The notes beneath the pieces were generated by a model that did no database searches, was not told the DNA's origin, and was given only the letters and a program-made list of their open reading frames with translations. This document shows, in pieces, positions 9,438-19,495 of a stretch of 64,000 nt of DNA (positions within the stretch are counted from its first letter, which is position 1; each line of letters opens with the position of its first letter). The stretch lies in NCBI GenBank assembly GCA_031216915.1, contig CM062297.1, forward strand, positions 832,737,337 through 832,801,336, written 5' to 3'. This DNA comes from Pictodentalium vernedei. Taxonomy: Eukaryota > Mollusca > Scaphopoda > Dentaliida > Dentaliidae. Position numbers and translations under genes: made by a program.

Positions 9438-9484
9438 CTGCAAGATGGAAACAACACACTGAATATAGTCGGGAGCTTGAATGT
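9438..9484 (-). repeat. 47-bp LTR-internal direct repeat, proximal copy (likely leader exon)
   Basis: Begins about 22 bases downstream of the TATA-like box on the minus strand and ends TTGCAG followed by GTAAGT, a strong donor sequence. It therefore has the limits of a short first exon, from transcription start to splice donor. The same 47 bases recur at 8666-8712 without the donor. Confidence 0.75.
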
Positions 9485-9505
9485 AACGACACAGCCAAGA
9501 TCCCG

Positions 9506-9513
9506 TATATATA
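9506..9513 (-). promoter_or_regulatory. TATA box of the 5' LTR
   Basis: TATATATA within U3, read on the minus strand, with the 47-bp repeat starting at the distance expected for an RNA start. The equivalent bases in the 3' LTR are at the very start of the window. Confidence 0.55.
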
Positions 9514-9896
9514 GGCAGTATGTTGGCAGGCGTTCCATGTTTTATGTGATTATTTATTATTGCGATAAAAACTGACCACAAAGGACTTGCATAGCTGAAC
9601 TGTTGCTGACAGTAATAAACTATATAATTTTCCTCCATAAGGGTATACTTTGGAAGTAATTACACTGCTACGTATTTCTGACCCGGTCAGTTACACTGTT
9701 ATCAGAGAAATAAGAGATGAGAATATTTGTTCCAATATCTCAAATAGAGTTCAGTTTGCATTCATTGTATGATATGACCAGTGTCAGAATGTTATGGTAA
9801 CTTTAACCACCTCTTCTTCCATACAGGATATATGTTGCAGAGTGTGTTTAACACTTATCAGTTCATGAATGTGATTTGTTATATCGCACTGTCACA

Positions 9897-10189
9897 GGTA
9901 TCTTGTTTATCCAGTGAATTGGGGGTAAATGTTTCACCTTTTATTACACTAACCGAATTCCTGACTATAGTTAGATCAAATAACGCAGCTGATAATACAG
10001 TGAATGAGTTTCTGTGAAAACCAGCTGACGCAAGTAATAATGAGGCTTTTCACTCTGGAAAAGACTTTTGTTTTTCTACGGATTATTATTATTATTATTT
10101 TCTTTCTTTAGAGGGAAAGGGCTATTGTTTTTCTACGGATTATTACCCCCACCCCCACCCCCCCCACCCCCCCCCCCCCACACACACAC
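9897..10189. other. Right flank of the gypsy element
   Basis: The first ~120 bases read as an open frame (SELGVNVSPFITLTEFL) ending at 10017 and might be decayed coding sequence, but I recognise nothing. A 20-base stretch with TTTTTCTACGGATTATTA is repeated at about 10070 and 10130, followed by a C-rich and (CA)n low-complexity run at 10146-10190. Confidence 0.3.
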
Positions 10190-11035
10190 ATTTTGTCCGT
10201 ACGATTCAGAAGCCATTTTCGACCCGATTTTCATACAGTTTTGCAGCACACGTGTAGAGGGGTACAAAAAATGTACAAAAGCGGAATTTTCGATTTAACC
10301 CTTATTTCGCCAGAATTGGCAAAAAACTGTCTAAATTATGGTTTATAGGGACTTCCTCGAAACACGTCTTGTAGATTTTATTAAACATTCATCATTGGTA
10401 GACCTGCCTGTGACACGACCATTAAAACACACGACATATTAGGCTATGCATATGGTAACCCTCCACAGGCTGCCAAACATCGAAATTCTGATGAAATAGG
10501 CTACTTTCGAGCCCCCACGGAACCTAAACGATACACAAGAGATCAACATAACTTCCTTTATTGGAAGTGGAAGTCATCGAGGATCATTTTTGTAAGTAAT
10601 AAGGGTGTTTAAAAAACCAAGCGTTAACCCGTTTTGGGCTGGTTAAACAGAAATACCCCCCAAAAGCTAAAAAAATCATGTTTTCCATGGACTTGTCTAA
10701 ACGGGTCTTGTAGAATTTCAAGAAAAATTGGTCACTCCCAGGTCTTGGTGTGACTTTACAAGTTGCATGGACAAAATATTCCGGTCAGCATTAGTTAACC
10801 CTCCCTCCCCGGACTGCTAAACGTAAAAATTGTGATAATATGGGCTGTTTTTGGACACCAACAGCATCTAAAGGGTATACCTCAGAGAAAGGTACCTTCA
10901 TTTGTCGGACACAAAATTGAGGGTATTCAAAAGTTGACGTCTTAACCCATTTTGGGATGGTTAAAGAGAGACATAACCATCAAAATCCTAAAACAAAACT
11001 GTTTTCTGTGGATTTCTCTAAATAGCCCAGGAACA
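10190..11035 (+). repeat. Satellite array, block 1 left part (~340-bp monomers)
   Basis: About two and a half diverged monomers, recognised by the recurring anchors TAATAAGGGTGTTTAAAAAA, TTAACCCGTTTTGGGCTGG and GTTAACCCTCCACAGGCTGCC. Monomer starts at about 10590 and 10930 give a period near 340 bp. Neighbouring monomers alternate between two subtypes (CCAAGCGTTAACCCGTTTTG against TTGACGTCTTAACCCATTTT). The first ~400 bases match 13684-14085, so the block is duplicated as a higher-order unit. Confidence 0.85.
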
Positions 11036-11745
11036 TTAGGTTTCACTAGGGAAAAAAATCGGAGAAAGCTGATTTTTTCAGGGAATGTCGAGTACATGTC
11101 ACTGAACGATTAGACAAAAGTCCCCTAAAATCCCAGTTGAATTTTTTTTTTCTACAGCCTTTTTTCGAAAACGCGTTTGAAAAAAATCAAAAAAAATCGC
11201 ACGAACTTTGTAACCTCGAATTGATCCAACTGTATTTTTTGTTTTCGCGTATTTCGAGCTACATAATGTCTAATATACATTTACCTAGAGGAAAATGTGC
11301 ATTCTGTGACAATTTCTGCGAAAAAATATTGAAAATTCACAAAATAGTATCGGATTTTCGCAAAAAATGACGATTTTCCTAACGGATTTGCCCAAAGGGT
11401 CGTAGTACAGAACGGGATGTTAGTTGGACAGACGATAATAAATCCACCACCATTTGAAGACTTTTATCATTGCTTACAAAATAGACATTATGGAAGACCC
11501 CCTCTGCTTCTGGCCGAGTTCCCCTTTTGGCATAAAATTCGTCAGCATGAGAACTCAACTACTTTCGGGCTTGAGACCGAACAGACACGTCTGTGTCTGG
11601 CAGCATTAGATCAATAAATAATATTTACAGAATGTACAAAAATCAATAAATAATATTTACAGAATGTACAAATCAATCAACATGGATTAAGTTACATTGA
11701 CTATTATCAACGCTATATACAGAAATGACATGACCTATATACATA
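11036..11745. other. Unclassified insert in the satellite
   Basis: Sequence that does not match the satellite, A/T-run rich, with an open frame at 11417-11617 (HCLQNRHYGRPPLLLAEF) that I do not recognise. At 11610-11672 a 31-base AATAAATAATATTTACAG-type unit is repeated in tandem, spacing 32. It lies 3' of the PIN/CXC gene and may be its trailing sequence. Confidence 0.4.
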
Positions 11746-12890
11746 TTATTCATCGAACTCAGAAATTTCCGACAGGACAGTGTTTCTGTGGTTGTTACAA
11801 GAATCCGAACTGCAATTACACAAACCTGAGCAAGAGAGTCCTGCCTTCTTACACCCACACCTTTTTGTACAAGCACTCTTGCAACCACAACTGATCAGAT
11901 TCAGTAGGTTATCGGGGGCACATGGCTTTGTGGCTGCAGTGGGTACAAGAAGTCCATTGTCTAGCGACCACCCCAATCCGTCGGAGGAAGCGAAGTGCCC
12001 AGCCATTGTTGGACCTGGAGATAACATCTGTAGACATGTTGTTGTGCAGCATTGCTGCTTGGTGTGAGTGAGGCTAGGTCGATGGGTTTATTCAGTTTAG
12101 ATTTTGCTACATAACGCTTGTAAGTGACATATCTATATTGGTCGAGAGAGGAAACAGTTTTACTCCCGTATAAGATCAGGAGAAGTTGTTCCCCGGCAGC
12201 GGCTACTGCACTTGGTGTACTGTCATCCGCCAAAATTGTGTTGACATACTGTTGTGAGTCGCTAGTAACATCGGAGACAATTGTACTGAATACTTTCTTC
12301 TTACCAACTCGAAAGAGTGCAGAAGTAGTGTCACAACCACTTATAGAATGTGCTACAGGGAGGTTGCTTCTATGGTCACCCATTTTGGTTGCTATTTCAC
12401 TAACTGAAACTAGTAAGTTTGGGGTAATGGAATACATCATGTGAATATTACATCCCGGTTGAACTCGAGAGGTAAGAATGACTAACAAGTCGGTGTCTGT
12501 TCCCACAACGACAACATTGTTGTCATCTTGAGCGATGTCAAGTGCAGTTTCGGCTATCAGTACATCAGCATCAGCCTCGGCCTGCTTGGACTGAATATTG
12601 ATAGCAGATAGCTCCTGCATTAGAAGATCGATCAGTTGGGTTTTGTTCTTGGCATTTGCAAGGAAATCGGATTGGGGTGTGGTGGCTGGTAACTCGGGTG
12701 AGATATTGATATCAATGGAATACCTGTCTTTAGATCTACGGGCTTGTTCCATGCCCTTTGTCGACATTGTACAAGCATAACCATCAAAAATAACCACGAC
12801 GTTCGCCCTAAAATGTCTCACTAGATAATTGGAATATGATGTACATATGTCCTTATATGACGACTGTTTAGGCCATACAACTGCCCTCAA
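11746..12890 (-). pseudogene. PIN/FEN-like nuclease domain gene with C-terminal CXC cysteine-rich domain, truncated and frameshifted
   Basis: Two overlapping minus frames (12890-11961 and 12027-11746). The first has the pattern of a PIN/FEN-like nuclease fold: VVVIFDGY, FLANAKNK, EADADVLIAETAL, VVVVGTDTDLLVIL and ISGCDTTSALF, with acidic residues placed for metal binding. The second ends with a cysteine-rich run, CGCKSACTKRCGCKKAGLSC followed by CSGLCNC, which resembles the Tesmin/TSO1 CXC domain. The frames overlap by 67 bases, so one indel splits the gene. The 5' part is missing: there is no good ATG at 12890. It is intronless and lies inside satellite DNA. Proteins with this pairing are, to my knowledge, scattered in invertebrate genomes and behave like mobile or multicopy genes; their role is not known. 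Confidence 0.65.
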
Positions 12891-13064
12891 TAAAAATCAT
12901 TGAGTGTGAGGATTGGTACAAAGTTGGCATTTTATGCTGGGGATATGTATTCTCAATATAATTCAGCACGATATTTATGATTCTCACCCTACTAAGGCGA
13001 ATAAGAATGAGAAATATGGAGCTGGGTCGAATTTTTTTTTAAATTTTGATTTGAGAATTAATTT

Positions 13065-13640
13065 TGGAAGTAATAAGGGTATTCAAAAAACAACCCTTAA
13101 CCCGTTTTGGGCTGGATAAACAATGATATCCATCAAAAGATTACAATTCATGTTCCCTTGGATTTCTCTGAAAACATCCTGTACATTTTTAGGAAAAAAT
13201 GGCCATTCGCAGTTCTTGGTGTGACATTACAAGTTGCGTGGAAAAATATTCCTGTTAGCACTTGTTAACCCTCTACAACTGCCAGACATCAATATTTTGG
13301 ATACATTTGAGATAAAGTGGACCATTTTCAAATAGCCACTGCACTCAGTGGGTATGTGTCAAACAAACGTAACCCCTTCTGTCGGTCATTAACTTGTCGG
13401 ACGACGATATTGATATTAACCCTCTCCACAAATACTTATGCTTTTTACCTAAACATTTTTTTTATCATTTTTTATAATTTTTTTGTCATTTGAGACAACT
13501 ATACCCATCTTTCTCATAGCTTCGATAAAGGAGCTTCAGTGAGACAGTTAAAACAACTCACCGGACACTCTGGCGTCATGAAAAATCATGGAATCTCATC
13601 TGGAAAAGCCATGATTCTCCAGAATCATAAAGTCTAGTTT
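13065..13640 (+). repeat. Satellite array, block 1 right part
   Basis: A subtype-C monomer (CAACCCTTAACCCGTTTTGG at ~13090) followed by a terminal segment ending in CATGATTCTCCAGAATCATA. The same pair of segments recurs at 15725-16290, fixing this as the end of a higher-order unit. Confidence 0.8.
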
Positions 13641-13679
13641 TTGTTTGGGTTTTGGTGGGTTTTTTTGTTTTGTTTTTTT

Positions 13680-16295
13680 TCCACACATTTTGTCCGTACG
13701 ATTGAGAGGCCATTTTCGAACCGATTTTTACAACATTTTGCACACCCATAGAGGGGCACAAAATCTAAAAATGGAATTTTCGAATTAACACTTATTTCGT
13801 CAGAATTGGCAAAAAATTGCCAAAATTGAGTTTATCGGCACTTTCTCGAAATACGTCTTGTAGATTTTTTTTAAACATTCATCATTGCTTGACCTGCCTG
13901 TGACATGACCATTGATACACAAGACATACTAGGTAATGCATATGGTAACCCTCCACAGGCTGCCAAACATTGAAATTTTGATGACATGGGCCGTTTTCGG
14001 GCCCACACATCACCCAGACGATACGGGGGAGATAAACGTAACTTCCTTTATGGGACGTGGAATTCACAGAGGATCATTTTGGTAAGTAATAAGGGTGTTC
14101 AAAAAACCCCAGCGTTAACCCGTTTTGGGCTGGTTAAAGAGCAATACCCCCCAAAGCTCAAAAACTCATGTTTTCCGTGGATTTCTCTAAACGAGTCTTG
14201 TAGATTTTTAAGAAAAATTGGTCACTCCCAGGTCTTGGTGCGGCAATAGAAGCTGCATGGACAAAATACTTCGGTGAGCATTTATTGACCCTCCACGGAC
14301 TGTTAAATATCAAAATTGTGATAAAATGGTCTGTTTTTGGACACCAACAGCACCCAATGGGTATGCTACAAAGAAAAGTGCCTTCTTTTAACGAGCGCGT
14401 AATTTATACGGAAACATTTTTGTAAGTAGTAAGGGTATTCAAAAGTCGAAGTCTTAACCCATTTTGGCCAGGCGAAAGAGAGGGACCCCTTAAAATCTTA
14501 CAAATTCCTATTTTCTGTGGATTTGTCTAAACACGTCTTGTACGTTTTCAAGAACAATTGACTACTCGCAGATCTTTGTGTGACATTACAAGTTGCGTGG
14601 ACAAACTATTCCGGTGAGCGTTTATTAACCCTCTACAGGCTGCCATGCATCGTAATTTTGTTGAAATGGGCTGTTTCCGGACACGCAAGGCACCCAACGT
14701 ATACCAGAGAAATAAACATAATCTCCTTTGTTGGAAGTGATATTCACCGAGGATCATTTTTTTGTGAGTAATAAGGGTATTCAAAAAACCAAGCGTTAAC
14801 CACTTTTGTGGTGGTTAACAGTGATACCCATCAAAAGCTTAAAAAATTCATGTTTTCTCTGGATTTCTTTACAAACATCTTGTAGGGTTTTCAAGAGAAA
14901 ACGGCCATTGATAGTTCTAAGTGTCACGTTACCAGTTGTATGGATAAATTATTCCGGTAAGCATTTGCGAACCCTTCCATGGGCTGCTAAATGTCACAAT
15001 GTTGAAAAAATAGTCTGTTTTGGACACCAACAACATCAAATGGGAATGCCACAGAGAAACATAACTTCTCTTAACGGACGCAAAACTGACAGACAAACAT
15101 TTTGTAAGTAGTAAAGGTATTCAAAAGTCGAGGTCTTAACCCATTTTTGCCTGGTTAAGGTGATATACACCTTAAAAGCTTAAAATTACAGTTTTCTGTA
15201 GATTTTTCACCAAAAAAATTCAAGAAAAATTTACCATTCTCAGGTCTTGGAGTGACATTAGAAGTTGCATGGACAAAATATTTCGGTAAGCATTTGTTAA
15301 CCCTCCAGAGTTGCCAAGCATAGACATTTAGAGAAAATGGGCTGTTCTTGGGCACCCATAACACCCAATGTGTACCTGCGAGATAAACATATCACCGAGG
15401 ATCATTTTTGTAAGTAATGAAGGTATTCACAAAAACACGCATTAACCCGTTTAGGGCTGGTTACCCTCAAAAGGTTAAAAATTCATGTTATCCGAGGATT
15501 TCTCTAAACAATCTCGTAGATTTTCAAGAAACATTGGCCATTCTCAGATCTTAGTGTGACATTACAAGTTGCATGTACAAAATATTCCAGTAAGCATTTG
15601 TTAACCCTATGCAGGTTCTCAAACATCAAAATTTTGATAAAATGGGCTGTGTTTGTGTACCCACACACCCAAAGTTGAGGGGAGAGATCAACAGAAGTGC
15701 AAATAGAATTCACTGAGCATTATTTTTGGAAATAATAATAGTATTCAAAAAACAACACTTAACCCGTTTTGGGCTGGATAAACAATCATACCCATCAAAA
15801 GCATAACATTCATGTTCTCCTTGTTTTTTTCTGAAAACATCTTTAGATTTTAAAGAAAAAATGGTCATTCGAAGTTCTTGGTGTGATATTACAAGTTGCA
15901 TGGAAAAATATTTCTGTTAGCACTTGTTAACCCTCTACAAGCTGCCAGAAATCAATATTTTGGATACATTTGAGAATAAATGGACCATTTTCAAACAGCC
16001 ACAGCACTCAGTGGGTATGTGACAAACAAACAGAACTCATTTCGTCGGTCATTAATTTGTCGAACGACGATGTTGATATTAGCCCTCTCCGCCATTAATG
16101 ATGGTTTTTTACCAACACAATTTTTTATCAAACTGAGTCATTTGAGACTACTATACCCACGTTTCTATAACATCAAGCAAGGAACTTCAGTGAAACAGTT
16201 GAAAACAATTCATCAGACACTCTGGGGTCATGAAAAATCATGGAATCTCATCTGGAAAAGCCATGATTCTCCAGAATCATACAGTCTAGCTGTCT
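13680..16295 (+). repeat. Satellite array, block 2 (seven monomers plus terminal segment)
   Basis: Monomer junctions at about 14080, 14427, 14764, 15102, 15410 and 15727, i.e. spacings of roughly 347, 337, 338, 308 and 317. Subtypes alternate, and the block begins (ATTTTGTCCGTACGATT) and ends (CCAGAATCATACAG) like block 1. Open frames inside it do not persist from monomer to monomer, so it is not a protein repeat. Confidence 0.85.
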
Positions 16296-16505
16296 GCAAC
16301 ATTTGTAAACCATCCTCTTGTTCCAATCTGATTTCATTGAAATCACATGTAACTATCATGTCGGGATTGTTGTACATTTATCTTTCTCTATTGATGCATT
16401 TTAATATCAGTATTGGGAGTCGATAGCGCAAACCAAATAGTACGAAATATAATTCTATCCAGAGAGACTCCGAAAGAGGGGTGGTGACATCAGACCATGT
16501 TTTAA

Positions 16506-16749
16506 CCCTTTACCAAACGTAACAGCTAAAAACGGCCGGCGCTATTCTCAAAATCGCCAATTAATTTTAATTATTTTTTTTCATTTTTTTTTTGTCTCAA
16601 AAACATAAGGTATGACCCCTCGTTGGAACGAGCTCGTTCCAACAAGGGGTCATAACCTATGTTTTTGAGACAAAAAAAAAATGAAAAAAAAAGAGTTATT
16701 CAAGAATTTTATTTGCATGTGTCGTCTCTTTTGCATGTTAGATAAAGGG
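16506..16749 (+). mobile_element. Palindromic TTAA MITE, copy 1
   Basis: 244 bp flanked by TTAA (16502-16505 and 16750-16753) with termini CCCTTTACC and its inverse. Almost the whole element folds on itself around GGAACGAGCTCGTTCC. A TTAA target and CCC termini are the signature of piggyBac-group elements; it has no coding capacity. Confidence 0.85.
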
Positions 16750-16978
16750 TTAAAACTAATTTCACTTCAAATTTACACTGCTACGCCACTGTCTCTAATG
16801 AGGCGATCTTTTCTTATTCGGCCAAGAACCTCGTTTAATTGAATGTTGCCGTTTTATGTTGGTAGGTCTCAACCACGTTTCTGGGAAGGCACCCGACGAG
16901 AGCAAGTGTCGGTTTCAGACTCGGTACATTAGAAATTGTATATTTTAGGCTCATAGAATACTAACCGTGAATGGGAAT

Positions 16979-17198
16979 AAACCGGCCAGCGCTATTCACA
17001 AAAATCGCCAATTAATTTTCATTATTTTTTTCATTTTTGTCTCAGACACATAGGTTATGACCCCCCTTTGGAACGAGCTCATCGAGCACGTTCCAATGAG
17101 GGGTCATAACCTATGTTTTTGAAACAAAAAATGAAACAAATTAGTTATTCAAGAATTTTTTTTGTTAGTGTCGTCTGCTTTTCAGGTTAGGTAAAGGG
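16979..17198 (+). mobile_element. Palindromic TTAA MITE, copy 2, left end lost
   Basis: Matches copy 1 from ACCGGCCAGCGCTATTC onward and ends GGTAAAGGG before TTAA at 17199-17202. The first ~23 bases of the terminal repeat are missing. It lies 230 bp from copy 1 in the same orientation. Confidence 0.8.
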
Positions 17199-17202
17199 TT
17201 AA

Positions 17203-18339
17203 TGGGGCTAACATCTCTGGGATCCTGTTGATTTCGCTTGGTCTGAATATTGTGTTAGCATTGTTATTTGAAATATTTTATCAGATAGTTCACAGTGTGA
17301 CAAAAGCATTAGGTATGCCAAAGAAAGGAAATTTACAGTTAAAGTCGAGATAATTTGGAGGATGCATCCTCAGCGGTTCCCACGGATGTTATAAAACAAG
17401 AAACAGTTGAATATACCCTGTACAAGATATTATTATGCCGGCTAATGAAATTCGCCAATCACAGCCCCCGAATATTGGACGGTACTGAGCCGTATTGGGT
17501 CACCTGCAGCCCGAGGTGACCAAATACGAAACTCGTATTAGGTCAGTACCGCCATTTTGTTTCGACGTGGAAATTCCTCACCTCGCGGTGCTTTTATATC
17601 CATATTGAAGAAATTGCAGTACAATCAAACGTCCCTCCGTGTCTATATGTCTCATTTTCTCTCGTTTTATAATAAATTTATTGTGAAATTTATTTTCTAA
17701 ATGTAAATTTAATTATTTGAAATGAGAAATACTACTGTATTCGATCTACCGATAACGGATAAGGCAGTCTGGCCCTAACTTGACATAGGGTCTAAGCTTA
17801 TTGAGGCTAACACACAACAGTTTGGGTACGGTGTTCGCCTCGATATTTTAAAAGCTTTAGAAAAAATATATAACCCCCGCAAAAAATAAAAATAGTGTGA
17901 ATAAATAAACTGAGAAAAAAATTGTCTTATCCCGGGAATAGATTAATTTCATTTTTTCTCGTTGAGCTCATTCTGTAGTCTCTGTTGTGGTAAATGGATA
18001 ACGTCGCTTCGAAAATGGATAAAATATAAATAGAGACTGCACTATAATGAAATTGTAAGAAATGAATCACAGCTATGAAGGAAAAGATGTGAGATACATT
18101 TATTTTGTTCGAATTCTATAAAATCGGACGTTTCGGACATTTTCTGCACACTCAAGACAAAGTGACAGTACGAAGAAAAGCGTCTGTCGCTGTTGTCTGT
18201 GTTGTCAAGGAAATTATACACAAACAGGGAGACAACTGTGCACGTTTGTTACAACTTACATAGCGTTTTGCACCAGTTTTGAAAATGTGCCGGCGTTCAA
18301 ATTTGATTGTTATTTTGTTTTCGCTGGCATAATAAACAC
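17203..18339. other. Noncoding stretch with a short palindrome
   Basis: No gene seen. At 17481-17550 GGTACTGA faces TCAGTACC with an inner CACCTGCAGCCCGAGGTG hairpin, so a foldback remnant may be present. The rest is A+T-rich without clear structure. Confidence 0.4.
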
Positions 18340-18480
18340 GTTACAGGACGTTCAGGTGGCGGATACGGTATCATATGAGGCTCGGCAAAAACAATATTGG
18401 ACTCGGCGTACCGCCTCGTCCAATATTGTTTTCACCTCGCCTCATATGATACCGTATCCGCCACCTGAACGTCCTGTAAC
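18340..18480. repeat. 141-bp near-perfect hairpin
   Basis: GTTACAGGACGTTCAGGTGG at the left end is exactly inverted at the right end, and the arms stay complementary for over 60 bases to a small loop near TACC. The arms include GGATACGGTATCATATGAGG. No coding frame spans it sensibly. It may be a foldback element or a fresh inverted duplication. Confidence 0.85.
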
Positions 18481-18786
18481 TTATAAAGTCTGGATACTCA
18501 TGGACTATCAATTGATACTAATAAATTTAAGCTCAAAACATATACATGTGATATAGGGTTCTATATTCACAGTTAGTTCTGGCACCCCTTAGAGTTAAAT
18601 CATGTCACTCACCCAGACAGAAGTTTATGGGGAACCTTTGTCGGCCAGATTCCCCTTGTTGTTGTTTTGTTTTACAAAAAATTGTTTAGAAATTGGCATA
18701 TATATTTAATCAAAATATTAACTCTAATTATGAATCTACTGTAATACGATTGACCTTGCTGATTGTTTATGACAGGCTAAACCAAA
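18481..18786. other. Stretch before the Tx1-like LINE
   Basis: No gene seen. It probably includes the 5' untranslated region of the LINE that begins coding at about 18796, but the LINE start cannot be placed. Confidence 0.3.
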
Positions 18787-18795
18787 TGAATCCTC

Positions 18796-19480
18796 ATGGA
18801 TAGTATAATTTTCGGAAGTTTGAATTGCCGAGGTCTATCCTCAGACCCCATTAAGCGGAAGGATATCTTCTCAAAATGTAGAGACGCATAAGATATAACA
18901 TTTCTGATTGACACACACTCCTCAAATGAAGTTGAAAATATTTGGAAACATGAGTGGTGGTTTGAAATAGTCTTTTCATCGTACCAAAGTAACAAAAGGG
19001 GTATAGCTGGAAACTTCGTCGTGTTAGATATTTTGATCCAATCGCAACGATTAACCATCACTGCGGTATACGGCCCTAATAATGATGAACCTAGTTTTTA
19101 TAGAAATATGTTTAATACTATTGAAAATATCGGTAACATCTCAGTGTTGATTGGTGGGGATTGGAAAGTTGCATTGGACAAGGGTTTAGACACACAAAAT
19201 TATAAAAAACAAAATAATGTTAAATGTAATTAATGCATCCACAAACACATGGAAAAACTAAACTTACACGATGCGGGGCGTTTAGAAAATCCTGGCAAAA
19301 AAATGTATTCGTGGAGAGGCCCACATAAAAAAACTGTCGCGATTAGACTACTTTTTAATCACATCTGACTTACAGACAGCTGTTCAAAAAGTAGATATTG
19401 ATATCATGTACAGATCGGACCACGCACCCGTTGTAATTTCCCAAAAATTTATAAATCAAACTAGAGGACGCGGTATTTAG
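18796..19480 (+). pseudogene. LINE APE-type endonuclease remnant (Tx1-like)
   Basis: Starts IIFGSLNCRGLSSD, the N-terminal strand with the catalytic Asn of APE-type endonucleases, followed by FLIDTHSS where functional copies usually have a catalytic Glu (LQET-like). Then TAVYGPNNDE and LIGGDWKVALD follow. A stop interrupts it near 18890, another at 19231, and the last part (with RSDHAPV) is in a further frame. It once nicked target DNA. Confidence 0.75.
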
Positions 19481-19495
19481 AAATTTAATAATAGT

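Larger units (their letters stand above)
1..9896 (-). mobile_element. Ty3/gypsy LTR retrotransposon with chromodomain and env (3' LTR cut by window edge)
   Basis: Minus-strand endogenous retrovirus-like element: 5' LTR (8595-9896), primer-binding site, gag, protease, RT/RNase H/integrase, chromodomain, env, polypurine tract, 3' LTR (1-394). The order PR-RT-RH-IN is that of Ty3/gypsy. Bases 1-394 match 9503-9896 without indels and with two substitutions (in the CCTTCATAAG and GGATACATG stretches), so the insertion is young. Breaks seen: a frame change inside gag, a UGA between gag and protease, a frame change between protease and RT, and the chromodomain in a different frame from integrase. 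The env frame is unbroken. The left end and left target-site copy lie outside the window, so the target duplication cannot be checked. Confidence 0.95.
8595..9896 (-). repeat. 5' LTR, complete, 1302 bp
   Basis: Bounded by the inverted termini TGTGACAG (8595-8602, plus strand) and CTGTCACA (9889-9896), so on the element strand it begins TG and ends CA. The right end is confirmed by loss of match with the 3' LTR after position 394/9896; the left end by the adjacent primer-binding site. It contains a TATA box, a 47-bp internal direct repeat, a GTAAGT donor and an AATAAA signal (minus strand, 8716-8721). Length is long for the family. Confidence 0.9.

Noticed and set aside
9781-10017. Host exon at the right flank of the gypsy element
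   Set aside because: The reading includes LTR sequence and stops soon after; without homology I cannot support a host gene.
10146-10190. Telomere-like C-rich repeat
   Set aside because: It is an irregular C run merging into (CA)n, not a TTAGGG-type repeat.
15980-16426. 148-codon plus frame at the end of satellite block 2
   Set aside because: The equivalent frame is broken in block 1 and no domain is visible; it is satellite sequence.
16550-17160. CRISPR-like or rho-independent-terminator-like palindromes
   Set aside because: They are the arms of the TTAA MITE, in eukaryotic repeat DNA; no spacer-repeat pattern exists.
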